DNA of 64,000 bases from JACOTK01 sp963743945 (GTDB taxonomy: Bacteria > Actinomycetota > Acidimicrobiia > Acidimicrobiales > CADCSY01), in contig CAVURO010000001.1 in assembly GCA_963743945.1 (NCBI GenBank), positions 186,001 through 250,000 of the forward strand. The letters are read 5' to 3'. The translations under genes were made by a program, and so were the position numbers. Each line of letters starts with the position of its first letter. The stretch's first letter is position 1. Positions 36,151 through 47,885 of the stretch are shown here, in pieces. Under the pieces are notes generated by a model. It ran no database searches, was not told the DNA's origin, and saw only the letters and a list, made by a program, of their open reading frames with translations.

Positions 36151-36671
36151 AATCTCTCGGCAGCACGGAGCTGAAGCGTCTGCATCGATCCTGGCGGGAG
36201 CGGTCCGATCGGCGCCTGGCGTTGCTCCTCGACAGTGTGCAGGGCCCCTTCAACGTCGGTGGCATCGTGCGCATGGCCGCAGCCGAACGCGTGGACCACC
36301 TGTACCTCGTCGGAGCCACACCGCCCCTCGATGCGGCCAAGGTGGGAAAGACGGCACTCGGCACCGATCGGTATGTGACCTGGAGCAGGTTCGACACGCT
36401 GCCCGAGGCGCTCGATCGGATCAAGGGTGACGGCTACGCCCTCATCGGCATCGAGCTTGCCGACCAGGCGGTGCCACTGCACGAGATCGCCCTCAACGGG
36501 GACGTCTGCCTGGCGGTCGGCCACGAGGACCACGGTCTGTCGGCGCTGACGCTCGCCGCATGTGACGCTGCTGCCTACATCCCCCAGATGGGCCGGGTCG
36601 GCTCGCTGAACGTCGCCCAGGCGGCGTCCATCGCCATCTACGAAGCCCGCCGACGGGAGTGGACGGGTTGA
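36147..36671 (+). CDS. SpoU/TrmH-family tRNA/rRNA 2'-O-methyltransferase
   Basis: 174 aa, the methyltransferase domain only. Motif 1 DSVQGPFNVGGIVRMAAAE, motif 2 LAVGHEDHGLS, motif 3 YIPQMGRVGSLNVAQAASIA. The short form resembles TrmH, which methylates tRNA position 18, but the substrate cannot be settled. It overlaps the RsmC-like stop (ATGA). Compare with the kinase-fused paralogue at 22564-24108. Confidence 0.9.
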   Translation: MKSLGSTELKRLHRSWRERSDRRLALLLDSVQGPFNVGGIVRMAAAERVDHLYLVGATPPLDAAKVGKTALGTDRYVTWSRFDTLPEALDRIKGDGYALIGIELADQAVPLHEIALNGDVCLAVGHEDHGLSALTLAACDAAAYIPQMGRVGSLNVAQAASIAIYEARRREWTG

Positions 36672-37141
36672 TCCTGGCGGTGGGCCACGGTTCGTTCCGC
36701 CCGCCCGATCCGTTGGGAGCAGTCCTCGCCTTGGATTTGGTGCGATTCGGTTGGGTGCTCCTGTGGGCCGGCGTCGTGATGGTCGGTTTCTGGGGCAGCC
36801 TCGTCATCGTCGCCCGTCGTATGCGCCCCGGACCTCTGCGGGAGTTGGCGACCGCCCTGCCGAACTGCTCGACACTGCTGTGGCGCCTGCGCCGGTCTCC
36901 CGATGTGCCCTGGCGGGCAAAGGTTGCGCTGGGCCTCGCCGGGCTCTGGGTGCTCTCCCCCATCGACCTGATTCCCGAGTTCCTGCCCCTCATCGGGCCG
37001 CTCGACGACGTGATCGTCGTGGCTCTCGCCCTTCGCTACGCCGGGCGCCGTGTCCCTCGCCAGACCATCCTGGACGCCTGGCCGGGCGATCCAGGGCTGA
37101 TGGAGCGCTTTCTGGGACCTCCCCGTCGCAGCCCTCGGTGA
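36659..37141 (+). CDS. DUF1232 family membrane protein
   Basis: About 160 aa from GTG 36659, inside the end of the preceding gene. One N-terminal hydrophobic segment is followed by VPWRAKVALGLAGLWVLSPIDLIPEFLPLIG (in parts) and LDDVIVVALALRY, the DUF1232 signature (SPIDLIPDFIPxxGxLDD). Function is unknown. It is last in the plus-strand trio and converges on priA. Confidence 0.85.
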   Translation: MDGLILAVGHGSFRPPDPLGAVLALDLVRFGWVLLWAGVVMVGFWGSLVIVARRMRPGPLRELATALPNCSTLLWRLRRSPDVPWRAKVALGLAGLWVLSPIDLIPEFLPLIGPLDDVIVVALALRYAGRRVPRQTILDAWPGDPGLMERFLGPPRRSPR

Positions 37142-37253
37142 CGTGCCCCGCTCGAAGCCGGCTCGTCCGTCGCCCTCGTCACGGCACGAAGGTGATCCCC
37201 GGGCCGGCGACCGTGTGGCGACCATCGAGAGTGAAGCCCTTCGAGGAGCACGC

Positions 37254-39086
37254 CTACAGGCGGGCGGGGTCGACCGCCACTCGCAGACGGCCGGGGGGGC
37301 GGGGGGTGGCCGCAAGGGTGTCGCACAGCGCCCGGTGGTCGCCGGCGCGAACGAGGTAGCGATCTCGGACGGGACCGAGGACCTCCAGCGACGATGTCGC
37401 ACTCAGGGAAGAGGCATAGGCCTCGGCGCCGGCACCGGAGAGCTCGGCCATGGCGGCCTCCGGCGGAAGGCGCAGCGCGGCTCGGGTGGCCCCCTCGACG
37501 ACGGCCACCCTCGATGGATCCGCATGCAGAACCGCCTGGACGACCTCATGGTGAGGGACGCGGGTCTGCAGGACGAGTCGGCCGGCTCGTCGGCGACCGT
37601 CGACCAGGCGCGCCGCTCGGGCCAACAACGCCATCGTCTCCTCACCGGCCCGGTAGCGAGGGGCGAGAAGGGCAGAATCCAGATCGAGGAACGCCACGAG
37701 GTCGGCTCGGCCTGCTCGATGCAGCACCGCCTCGGTGCCCACGAGCACGGGCGTGCCCGGCAGTGGTTCGTCCTCCCCCAGTTCGCCCGTGACCTCCCCC
37801 ACGCTCACACCCAACAGGCGCTCCAGATCATCGCGTGCCCGACTCACCCCGAGGCGCAACACCTTGAGGCGGCCGGACCCACACGCCAGGCAGAGCATCG
37901 GACGTGACGTCTCGCAACGAGGACACGTCAGGGTGTCGTCGTCAACGGCCCCCACGGCCGCGCCACACGCCGTGCAGCGAGCCAACTCGGCGCACGCCAC
38001 ACAGGCCAGCAGCCGGGCTCGACCCTTGCGATTGAGCACGCAGACCACGCGGCCGACTCCCTCCTTCGCTCCACGATCGAGCGTCAGATGGATCAGGTCC
38101 AGGAGCCGGGGCGCGTAGAGATCGACCCTCCGGGGTTCCTCGCGCCGCCGATCGATCACGTCGACGATCGGCCAGCCCGCCCGTTCGCGTGCACGCGACG
38201 CCACCAGCAACGGTCCCACCGCGAGAGCCTCCAGCGATGGACACGGCGAGACCAGGAGGCAGGGGACCCCTGCGCTGCGAGCTCGTTCGACGGCCACCTC
38301 GCGGGCATGCCACGTGGGAGCCGACTCCTCCTGCAGCGCTTCGTCGTGCTCATCGAGCACGACGACACCGGCAAGCCCGACGGCGGGCGCCCACACCGAG
38401 GCACGAGCACCAACCACAACCCGAGCGCCTGCTGCCGCCAGGGGCCAGTCGCCGGGCATCACGGCCGTCGCGATGCCCGCTTGGCGAAGCCCCTTCCCCA
38501 GCGCCGCCGCTGCTGCGTGCGACGGCGTGACGACCAGTGTGGTCCCCAACCGTGCAACGGCGGCCACGACGCCCAACGGATCTTCCGACGGTGGAAGCCG
38601 AATCACCGCCGGGGAGGACCCAGCCCCACGGGCACGGCCATCACGGCCATCACGGCCATCACGGCCAAGGGCCTCCAGGGCGAGCGCGTCGGGGTCGAGG
38701 CCCGTCGCCTCCCAGTCGGCATCGGACGGCGACGGGGGCCTCGGCGGAAGTCCCCGGACCGATCGAGGAGGCGAGGCCGTCCGCAGGAAGTGAGCCGGAC
38801 GACCGGCCCAACGCCATGCCGCCCAGTGGGCGAGCTCGATCAACTCGCTCGACGGACCCCGACCCGTCACCTTGGCCAATGCTCGCAGGGTCACGCCCGG
38901 CGGCGGCTCGACCCCATCGGCAACCACCCAGCCGCCGACCCGTCGACCGTGCAACACGATCCGCACCATGGTGCCGACCCCGATGTCGCCAAAACGGACC
39001 TGGTCCCCGAGCGAGTCGGGGACCAGGTAGTCAAACGTCTTGTCGATCGCGGGAACATCGGGCAGGACCCGTACGACCCGAGCCAA
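37254..39086 (-). CDS. priA: Primosomal protein PriA, degenerate actinobacterial type
   Basis: 610 aa. The N-terminal DNA-binding domain (VRVLPDVPAIDKTFDYLVP) and the Cys cluster CVACAELARC...CPRCE...CLACGS are present. However, the helicase part lacks a Walker A GKT motif (the region reads LGTTLVVTPSHAAAA), and the DEEH box is VVLDEHDEALQEES. Such PriA proteins in Actinobacteria are thought to be structural rather than helicases. A 9-bp repeat (38632-38667) encodes GRDGRDGRDGR in a linker. Follows metK by 5 nt. Confidence 0.9.
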   Translation of the reverse strand: MARVVRVLPDVPAIDKTFDYLVPDSLGDQVRFGDIGVGTMVRIVLHGRRVGGWVVADGVEPPPGVTLRALAKVTGRGPSSELIELAHWAAWRWAGRPAHFLRTASPPRSVRGLPPRPPSPSDADWEATGLDPDALALEALGRDGRDGRDGRARGAGSSPAVIRLPPSEDPLGVVAAVARLGTTLVVTPSHAAAAALGKGLRQAGIATAVMPGDWPLAAAGARVVVGARASVWAPAVGLAGVVVLDEHDEALQEESAPTWHAREVAVERARSAGVPCLLVSPCPSLEALAVGPLLVASRARERAGWPIVDVIDRRREEPRRVDLYAPRLLDLIHLTLDRGAKEGVGRVVCVLNRKGRARLLACVACAELARCTACGAAVGAVDDDTLTCPRCETSRPMLCLACGSGRLKVLRLGVSRARDDLERLLGVSVGEVTGELGEDEPLPGTPVLVGTEAVLHRAGRADLVAFLDLDSALLAPRYRAGEETMALLARAARLVDGRRRAGRLVLQTRVPHHEVVQAVLHADPSRVAVVEGATRAALRLPPEAAMAELSGAGAEAYASSLSATSSLEVLGPVRDRYLVRAGDHRALCDTLAATPRPPGRLRVAVDPARL

Positions 39087-39091
39087 GGGAG

Positions 39092-40281
<1,190 letters not shown>

Positions 40282-40285
<4 letters not shown>

Positions 40286-41484
40286 GGCATGCTCCTGGTG
40301 AGAACGACGGCATCGAGTACGGCACAGGCTACGTTGCGTTTGCCCGCAATGGGAATCGTCTTCTCGTTGCCCTGTGCATCGAGGATGGTCACCGCGTTGG
40401 TGTCGTGCTCGAAGCCCACGTTCGCTGCGCTCACGTCGTTGGCCACGATCAGGTCGAGGTTCTTGGCTCGAAGCTTCTGCCGGGCATGGGTCACGACGTC
40501 CGTCGTCTCCGCCGCAAAGCCCACCAGGGTCTGGCCCGAGGGCTTGCGGGCGCCCAATGCCGCCAGGATGTCGGTGGTCGGCTCCAGGATCACCTCGGGC
40601 GGACCGTGCGTCTTCTTGATCTTGTCGGCCGCCACGACCTTGGGTCGGAAGTCGGCAACCGCTGCCGCCATGACGACGACGTCCGCTACGGTCCCCCGGG
40701 CGAGCATCGCCTCCTCCATCTCGGCTGCCGACTCGACGCGGACGACCTCCACGCCTCCGGCAACCGGCAACGACGCGGTTGTCACGAGCACCACCGACGC
40801 CCCTCGCCGGGCAGCCTCGTCGGCGAGGGCATGGCCCTGCTTGCCCGACGAACGGTTCCCGATGAACCGGACGGGATCGATCGCCTCGCGGGTACCGCCT
40901 GCACTGACCAGAACCGACAGCCCGGCCAGGTCCCGCGGCCCGAGGGCGGCGGTCAGGACTTCGTCGCAGACGTTCACGATGTCGGCGATCTCGGCCAGTC
41001 GGCCCATGCCCACATCACCACCCGCAAGATGACCGGCGACCGGATCGATCACCCGTACGCCACGCCCGCGCAACAGCGCGACGTTGGCCTGCACCGCCGG
41101 CTGCTCCCACATCTCGGTGTGCATGGCCGGACAGACCACCACCGGCGCCCGGGTCGCCAGCAACGTCGCCACCAGCAGGTCGCCGGAGAGGCCCATGGCA
41201 TAGGCGCCCAGCACGCGGGCCGTCGCCGGCGCCACCACGATGAGGTCAGCCGACTGGCCCAGGTGCGTGTGCGGACTGGGCTCGGGACTGTCCCACAGGG
41301 TGACACGCGCCGGCTCGGAGGCCAGAGCCGAAAAGGTCGCCTGCGTGACGAAATGCAGCGAATCAGGCGTCAGCACAGGGCTGACGAAGGCGCCGGCGTC
41401 AACCAGTCGGCGACACAGCTCGATCGACTTGTAGGCAGCGATGCCGCCGGAAACGCCGAGAACGACACGGCGGCCGGCCAACAT
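40282..41484 (-). CDS. coaBC: Phosphopantothenoylcysteine decarboxylase / synthetase
   Basis: 400 aa, bifunctional coenzyme A enzyme. The N-terminal flavin decarboxylase has GVSGGIAAYKSIEL, the PHTHLGQSADLIVVAPATA region and CPAMHTEMW (Met/Cys flap). The C-terminal ligase has VSAGGTREAIDPVRFIGNRS and KIKKTHG. Follows rpoZ by 4 nt. Confidence 0.97.
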
Positions 41485-41488
41485 GGGT

Positions 41489-41827
41489 TTACTCGGAGAT
41501 GGTCTCGTCGTCGGCGCCGGCCTCGCCGATCTCCGCTGAAGCGATATCGGCCGGCACGTCCTCGTCCGGCGCGACCTCGTCGGCAGCAGCTGATTCCTCG
41601 TCCTGGGTGAGCTCGAAGGTGATCTTGTGTGCAGCGATCTCCTCGAAGGCGATCGACAACGGCTTGGCGGCCGTCGAGGTGACCTGAGGTGGGATCAACG
41701 AGCCCAGCCCGTCACCGAGATGGTTGAAGTAGGCGTTCACCTCACGGGCACGGGTCGCCGCAAGCGTGACGAGCATGAACTTCGAGCCGGCCAGCTCGAG
41801 GAGGGTCTCGATGGGCGGGTTCATCAT
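41489..41827 (-). CDS. rpoZ: RNA polymerase omega subunit
   Basis: 112 aa from ATG 41827 (or 41824). It starts MMNPPIETLLELAGSKFMLV, followed by AATRAREVNAYF and the late KPLSIAFEEIAAHKI helix, as in actinobacterial omega. The C terminus is a long acidic tail (DEESAAADEVAPDEDVP). It helps assemble RNA polymerase. Sits in the mihF-gmk-rpoZ-coaBC cluster. Confidence 0.93.
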   Translation of the reverse strand: MMNPPIETLLELAGSKFMLVTLAATRAREVNAYFNHLGDGLGSLIPPQVTSTAAKPLSIAFEEIAAHKITFELTQDEESAAADEVAPDEDVPADIASAEIGEAGADDETISE

Positions 41828-41968
41828 GGTGTCTTCTTGCCACGGCATCCCGACAGCCTATCAGGGTCAAGGCGGGCAACGGTTCCCTCGTCGGGTCACC
41901 GGCCGGGTACGAGCGAAATCGGACACCGATCCCGACCCGAGGGGATCAGACCTGCAGATCCGGACACC

Positions 41969-42505
41969 TCAGGACCGCCGACGCGCCTCGATCATGGCGA
42001 GGATCTCACCCACGGCCCGTTCGAGGTCGTCGTTCACCACCATGACCGCACCGAGCGCTGCGGCGGCCTCCGCCTCCTCGGCCGCCTTCGCGACACGACG
42101 GGCCACGACCTCCTCCGACTCGCCACGGCCCCGCAGTCGTCGCTCCTGCTCCTCGACCGAGGGTGGGGCGAGGAAGATGACCAGCGCGTCGGGGTCGAGC
42201 TCTCGGACCTGACGAGCGCCCTGAACCTCGATCTCGAGGAGCACGTCGTGCCCCGGAGGAGGGTCCGGTCTCGGCGTGCCGTAGAGGTTGTCCAGGAACG
42301 ATGCCCATTCCAGGAAACCGCCGGCCTCCACGTGGGACTCGAAACGAGCACGATCGACGAAGACGTAAGCGTCCGGGGATTCGCCGTCACGCCTCGCGCG
42401 AGTGGTCCAGGAACGGCTCAGCCAGAGCTGTTCGTCGGTGGCGAGAAGGCGCTGAACGACCGTGCCCTTCCCGACCCCGCCCGGGCCGCAGAGTACGACG
42501 ATCAG
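41969..42505 (-). CDS. gmk: Guanylate kinase with a probable CUG start
   Basis: 178 aa. VVLCGPGGVGKGTVVQRLL is the P-loop, SWTTRARRDGE the GMP-binding region, and LEWASFLDNLYGTP and LLEIEVQGARQV complete the family. In frame there is no ATG, GTG or TTG between an upstream stop and the P-loop. The CTG at 42505 overlaps the mihF stop (CTGA) exactly as the operon's other genes overlap, so CUG initiation is inferred; an ATC follows directly. It makes GDP from GMP. Confidence 0.9.
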   Translation of the reverse strand: MIVVLCGPGGVGKGTVVQRLLATDEQLWLSRSWTTRARRDGESPDAYVFVDRARFESHVEAGGFLEWASFLDNLYGTPRPDPPPGHDVLLEIEVQGARQVRELDPDALVIFLAPPSVEEQERRLRGRGESEEVVARRVAKAAEEAEAAAALGAVMVVNDDLERAVGEILAMIEARRRS

Positions 42506-42822
42506 GAGCCGGAGAGCTTCTCGAGGAGCTTCTTGTGCTGGTTCTCACCCAAGCCCTGGAGGCGACGGGTCTCACTGATGCCCAACTCCTCCATCAGGCG
42601 CCGGGCCTTGACCTTGCCCAGGCCGGGAAGCGACTCGAGCACGGTGAGGACCTTCATCTTGCCGAGGCCCGAATCGGCCGAGGCCTCTGCGCACAGCTCC
42701 GCGAACGTGATGGAACCCATCTTCAGCCTGTTCTTCATCTCGGCGCGGCGCCGACGCACCTCGGTGGCCTTCTGAAGGGCAGCCTGACGCTGTTCGGACG
42801 AAAGACTCGGAGGTAGGGACAT
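42502..42822 (-). CDS. mihF: Actinobacterial integration host factor mIHF
   Basis: 106 aa. The conserved core is KATEVRRRRAEMKNRLK, ITFAELCAEAS and LESLPGLGKVKARRLMEELG, with the helix-two-turn-helix that bends DNA. It is next to gmk, the standard actinobacterial neighbour. A -10-like TAGGGT lies 6 nt before the ATG. Confidence 0.95.
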   Translation of the reverse strand: MSLPPSLSSEQRQAALQKATEVRRRRAEMKNRLKMGSITFAELCAEASADSGLGKMKVLTVLESLPGLGKVKARRLMEELGISETRRLQGLGENQHKKLLEKLSGS

Positions 42823-42828
42823 GCCTTG

Positions 42829-42834
42829 ACCCTA
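42829..42834 (-). promoter_or_regulatory. -10 element of the mihF-gmk-rpoZ promoter
   Basis: TAGGGT on the minus strand ends 6 nt before the mihF ATG and overlaps the pyrF stop region, implying a leaderless start inside the longer operon. Confidence 0.5.
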
Positions 42835-43614
42835 GCGCGACCGATCCCTTGCGCGAGCGACCGCCGGACCCTCCCCCATGCGCGTTCCCCCGAGGTGTTC
42901 GACGAGTCGTTCCGCCGCCTTCACGGGGTCCGGAGCGTGGGTCACCATCCGTCCGATCACGAGAACATCGGCGCCCGCGGCCACTGCCTCGAAGGGAGTC
43001 GTGGGACGTGCCTGATCGTGGGTCTCGCCCCCCGGCAGGCGGGTGCCCGGGACCACGAGCACCTGGTCCGGGGCCCGACGGCGCACCTCCGCGAGGTCGG
43101 CGCCGGCGCAGACCAGACCGTCACAGCCGGCGTCGAGCACGATGTCCACGCGTTCGCTCAGCAACCCCGTCGCCACGTCGGCCTCGCTCGTGAGCACGGT
43201 CACCCCGAGCGCCTCCGGTCTCGCCACGCCTGCCCGGTCGGCACCGGCATGAAACCCCTCGACCCCCGCGCGCAGCATCACCACGCCACCAGCGGCGTGC
43301 ATGGTGAGGAAGCGAGCGCCGAGCGAGCCGGCGACCGCTGCCGCCTTGGCCACCGTGGTGGGAATGTCGTGGAGCTTCAGATCCAGGAACACGTCGTAAC
43401 CCAGGTCTCGAAAGCCCGCCACCGCATCGGGGCCGACGGCGGTGAAGAGCTCGAGACCGACCTTCGCCACCGAGAAGAACGGTTGGAGCCGACGTGCGAG
43501 ACGATCGGCGACCAGTGGGTCGTCCATGTCGAGGGCAAGGGCGAGGACCGGCATCGATCGCAGGACGGCGGCGTCGTCCACCCCCGCTCCAGGCTCCCCG
43601 AGAACGTCCGTCAT
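42832..43614 (-). CDS. pyrF: Orotidine 5'-phosphate decarboxylase (subfamily 2-like)
   Basis: 260 aa. It produces UMP. LALALDMDD opens the barrel, FSVAKVGLELF follows, and VFLDLKLHDIPTTVAKA carries the catalytic Asp-Lys-Asp array; VVPGTRLPGG and DVLVIGRMVTHAPDP bind phosphate. The ATG at 43614 overlaps pyrD. The last residues are Arg-rich. Confidence 0.95.
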   Translation of the reverse strand: MTDVLGEPGAGVDDAAVLRSMPVLALALDMDDPLVADRLARRLQPFFSVAKVGLELFTAVGPDAVAGFRDLGYDVFLDLKLHDIPTTVAKAAAVAGSLGARFLTMHAAGGVVMLRAGVEGFHAGADRAGVARPEALGVTVLTSEADVATGLLSERVDIVLDAGCDGLVCAGADLAEVRRRAPDQVLVVPGTRLPGGETHDQARPTTPFEAVAAGADVLVIGRMVTHAPDPVKAAERLVEHLGGTRMGEGPAVARARDRSR

Positions 43615-44564
43615 GGCCGTTCTCCCCGATCTCGGTGCACGGACCCGATGAGCTCCTTCATCTCGACCACTCCATGACGTCGGCACCAGGTCCCGATGCC
43701 CTCGATGACCCGCCGGCATGCCCGCGGGTCGGCAAAGGTCGCGGTCCCCACCTGGATCGCCGATGCCCCGGCCAACAGGAGCTCCACCGCATCATCACCC
43801 GAGGCGACACCGCCCACACCGATGATCGGCAGGCCGGGAAGAGCAGCATGCACATCGTGGACGGCACGCACGGCGACCGGACGGATGGCCGGCCCCGACA
43901 GGCCGCCACCGGCGCTGCCCGAACCGAGTCGGTAGCGGCGAGTCCCCGGGTCGATCGCCATGGCCATGACGGTGTTGATGAGGGTCACGGCCTCGGCGCC
44001 TCCCCGTTGGGCCGCCTCGGCGATCGGAACCAGATCGCCGACGTTGGGACTCAGCTTCGCCCAACGTGGCCGCCGACACGACGCCGTCGCCGACAGCACC
44101 TCCTCGGTGGCCACCGGGGAATGGGCGAACATGCGTCGCCGGTCCTCGACGTTCGGACAGCTCACGTTCACCTCCACCGCGACGACCTCCGGGGGCGCCT
44201 CGGCCAGGAGAGCCGCCGCCCTCGCGTAGTCGTCGACGGTCGAGCCCCAGATGCTCACCACCACCGTTGCGCCGCTCGCCACCAGCGCTGGAAGGCTGTC
44301 GGACAGCCATGCCTCGATGCCGGGACCCTGAAGCCCGACGCTGTTGAGCATGCCGGCCGGGGTCTCGTGCACCCGCGGGGCGGGATTGCCCGACCATGGC
44401 TCGACCCGCAGCGACTTCACCACCACCGCCCCCAGCGACGACAGGTCGAGCCAGGGCGCCAACTCGACACCGTGGCCGGCGGTTCCCGACGCGGTCATGA
44501 CCGGGTTGGCAAACGAGAGCGAGCCCACCGAGGTGGTGAGATCGACGTCCGGACCCCTGGTCAT
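43611..44564 (-). CDS. pyrD: Dihydroorotate dehydrogenase, class 1
   Basis: 317 aa. FANPVMTASGTAGHG, LNSVGLQGPGIEAW, EVNVSCPNVED (catalytic Cys region of class 1 enzymes) and IIGVGGVASGDDAVELLLAGA (in part) are visible. The sequence looks like class 1B, which normally needs the PyrK electron-transfer subunit, yet no pyrK lies here. Overlaps carB and pyrF. Confidence 0.95.
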   Translation of the reverse strand: MTRGPDVDLTTSVGSLSFANPVMTASGTAGHGVELAPWLDLSSLGAVVVKSLRVEPWSGNPAPRVHETPAGMLNSVGLQGPGIEAWLSDSLPALVASGATVVVSIWGSTVDDYARAAALLAEAPPEVVAVEVNVSCPNVEDRRRMFAHSPVATEEVLSATASCRRPRWAKLSPNVGDLVPIAEAAQRGGAEAVTLINTVMAMAIDPGTRRYRLGSGSAGGGLSGPAIRPVAVRAVHDVHAALPGLPIIGVGGVASGDDAVELLLAGASAIQVGTATFADPRACRRVIEGIGTWCRRHGVVEMKELIGSVHRDRGERP

Positions 44565-47500
44565 GACAGCTCGAGCTGCTCGCCCCGACCGGCCTGGTGG
44601 TGCTCCTGCAGGGTGCGAACATGGAGCCCGTGCTCGACCCAGTCGGCGATGCCCTGGGCTGCCGCCAGCCCGGCGGCCACCGTGGTCAGGCAGGGCACGC
44701 GGTAGAGACGCGCTGCCGAACGGATGTCGTGACCGTCCGATCGCGGACCGCTCCCCCGAGGCGTGTTGATGACCAGGTTCACCTTGGTCGTCGCCAGGAG
44801 CTCCACAGCGGTGGGCATGGAGGTGTCACCGTCGGTGAGCTTGCCGACCACCATGTCCACCGTGACACCGTTGGCCTCGACGTAGGCGGCGGTGCCCGCA
44901 GTTGCCGCGATGGTGAAGCCGAGATCGGCCAGCCGGCGCGCCACGACCAGACCGCCCGGTTTGTCCCGATCGGCGAGCGACAGGAAGATCGATCCGGAGA
45001 CGGGAAGGCGATCGCCTGCGGCCATCTGGCATTTCGCGAACGCAAGGCCGAAGGTCCGATCGATGCCCATGACCTCGCCCGTGGATCGCATCTCGGGGCC
45101 CAGCACGGTGTCGGCGTCAGGGAAACGACCGAACGGCAGCACGGCCTCCTTCACCGCAACGTGGCCCGTCGCTGATCGGCGGGCGCAACAGGCCCTCGAC
45201 GCGGAGCTCGGCCAGCGTCGCCCCGAGCATGACTCGTGCCGCGACCTTCACCAGCGCCACGCCGGTGGCCTTGGCGACGAACGGAACGGTTCGACTCGCC
45301 CGTGGGTTGGCCTCGATCACAAAGACCTGACCATCCCGAACCGCGAACTGCACGTTGATCAGGCCCACCACCTCGAGGGCCTCGGCGATCGCTTCGACGT
45401 ATCCCTCGATCACGCTCACCACCGCGGCGGAAAGCGTCGGCGGCGGGATGGCGCACGCACTGTCGCCCGAGTGCACCCCTGCCTCCTCCACGTGCTCCAT
45501 CACCCCGCCGATCAGCACCTCACCGGTCGCGTCCCGCACGGCATCGACATCGACCTCCGTGGCATCCTCGAGGAAGCGATCGACGAGCACGGGGCGTTCG
45601 GCCGAAAGCCCTCCCTCCCTGCCGAGCGATCCGAACCCACTCAGCTCGTCCATCGCCCGACGCAGATGATCATCGTCGTAGACGATCGTCATCGCACGTC
45701 CTCCCAGCACGTAGCTCGGCCGCACGAGAGCGGGGTAACCGATCCGTGCGGTGACGGCCAGCGCCTCGTCGATCGCCACGGCCGTTCCTCCGGCAGGCTG
45801 GGGGATCTGGAGCCGAGAGCACAGCGAGCTCCAGCGCTCACGATCCTCGGCCAGATCGATCGACGCCGCCGAGGTCCCGAGCACCAGATGTTCGGGCAAC
45901 AGCCCCGCCAACTTCAGCGGCGTCTGACCACCGAGTGCCACGATGACCCCGAGGAGCTCGCCCGAGCGTGATTCGGCCTCGATCACGTTGAGCACGTCCT
46001 CCTCGGTGAGCGGCTCGAAATACAAGCGGTCCGAGGTGTCGTAGTCGGTCGAGACGGTCTCGGGGTTGCAGTTGATCATCACCGTCTCGTAGCCCGCATC
46101 GCGAAGAGCAAAGCTCGCGTGCACGCAGCAGTAGTCGAACTCGATCCCCTGCCCGATGCGATTCGGACCCGAACCGAGGATCAGGACCTTCCGGCGATCC
46201 GTCGCGACCACCTCGTCGGTGTCCTCGTAGGTGGCGTAGTGATAGGGCGTCTCGGCCTCGAACTCTCCGGCGCACGTATCGACGGTCTTGAACACCGGAG
46301 CGACCCCCATGCTCACACGCCGGGCGCGCACCTCCCCGGCGTGCAACGGTCGCTCCGGACTCGACCACAGCCATGCCAGTTGGGCGTCGGAGAACCCGAC
46401 CCGCTTGACCCGTCGCCAGTCTCTCGACGTCATCGCCTCGAAACCCAGGGCGACGGCGTGCGCGCGCTCCTCGACGATGATGCTCAACTGATCCAGGAAC
46501 CACGGGTCCACCCTTGTTGCCGCGTAGAGCCTCTCGATCGAGATGCCCCGGCGCAACGCCGCCTCCAGCTGGAACGGTCGATCGGGCGTCCCCACCGCGG
46601 CACGCCGCACCAGCTCGTCGTCATCGAGATCCTCCAGTGCCACCTCCGCCGGATCGCAATTGAGACCCAGGCGGCCCAGCTCGAGCGAGCGCAAACCCTT
46701 CTGGAGCGACTCGGGGAACGTGCGACCGATGGCCATCGCCTCACCGACCGACTGCATCTGCGTGCCCAGAACACTGGGCGTTCCGGGGAACTTCTCGAAT
46801 GCCCACCGGGGGATCTTCGTCACGACGTAATCGATGCTGGGCTCGAAGCAGGCCGGCGTCCTCGCCGTGATGTCGTTGGGAATCTCGTCGAGCGTGTAAC
46901 CGACCGCCAGACGAGCGGCGATCTTGGCGATGGGAAATCCCGTTGCCTTCGAGGCGAGAGCCGACGATCGACTGACCCGGGGGTTCATCTCGATGACCAC
47001 CATCGAGCCGTCCTCGGGATTGAGGGCGAACTGGACGTTCGAGCCCCCCGTCTCGACACCCACGCGCCGAATGCACGCGAAGGCGGCATCACGCATGAGC
47101 TGGTACTCCACGTCCGACAGCGTCTGCGCCGGCGCCACGGTGATGGAATCACCGGTGTGCACGCCCATCGGATCCAGGTTCTCGATGGAACAGATCACCA
47201 CGCAGTTGTCCGCCCGGTCACGCATGACCTCCAGCTCGTACTCCTTCCAGCCGGCGATGGACCGCTCGATGAGGATCTCCGAGATCGGACTGGCGTCGAG
47301 GCCGACCGTGGCCAGATGTCGGAACTCCTCCTCGGTGGCCGCGATGCCCGTCCCCCTGCCGCCGAGGATGTAGGCAGGCCGCACGATCGCGGGCAGACCG
47401 ACCTGTCGGATCGCCTCCATGGCCTCGGCAAGATCGTGTGCCACCGCCGACACGGGGACGTCGAGGCCGATCTCCTGCATCGCGGCCTTGAAGAGGCTGC

Positions 47501-47885
47501 GATCCTCAGCCGTCGCGATGGCGGTCGCGTCGGCGCCGATCAGCTCGACGCCGAATCGATCGAGCACCCCTCCCTCGACCAGCTCCATGGCCAGGTTCAG
47601 CGCTGTCTGGCCCCCCAGGGTCGCCAGCACCGCATCGGGACGTTCACGTTCGATGATCGCGGTCAGCACCTCGACGTCGAGCGGCTCGATGTAGGTCCGG
47701 TCCGCGAAATCCGGATCGGTCATGATCGTGGCGGGGTTCGAGTTCGCAAGCACCACCCGATAGCCCTCGTCACGCAGCACGCGGCATGCCTGGGTGCCGG
47801 AATAGTCGAACTCGCAGGCCTGACCGATGACGATGGGGCCCGAACCGATGAGCAGGATGGTGTGGATGTCGTCCCGGCGGGGCAT
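44561..47885 (-). CDS. carB: Carbamoyl-phosphate synthase large subunit, apparent +1 frameshift near the C terminus
   Basis: About 1,107 aa when joined. Two ATP-grasp halves are complete: IGSGPIVIGQACEFDYSGTQ, RPAYILGGRGTGIA and the second-half LGSGPNRIGQGIEFDYCC and RPSYVLGGRAM. The C-terminal MGS regulatory domain (FTIAATAGTAAYVEANG) lies in the next frame from 45154 down. Removing one base in the CCC run at 45165-45167 restores RPPISDGHVAVKEAVLPF. ATG at 47885 overlaps the true carA stop by one base. Confidence 0.93.
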
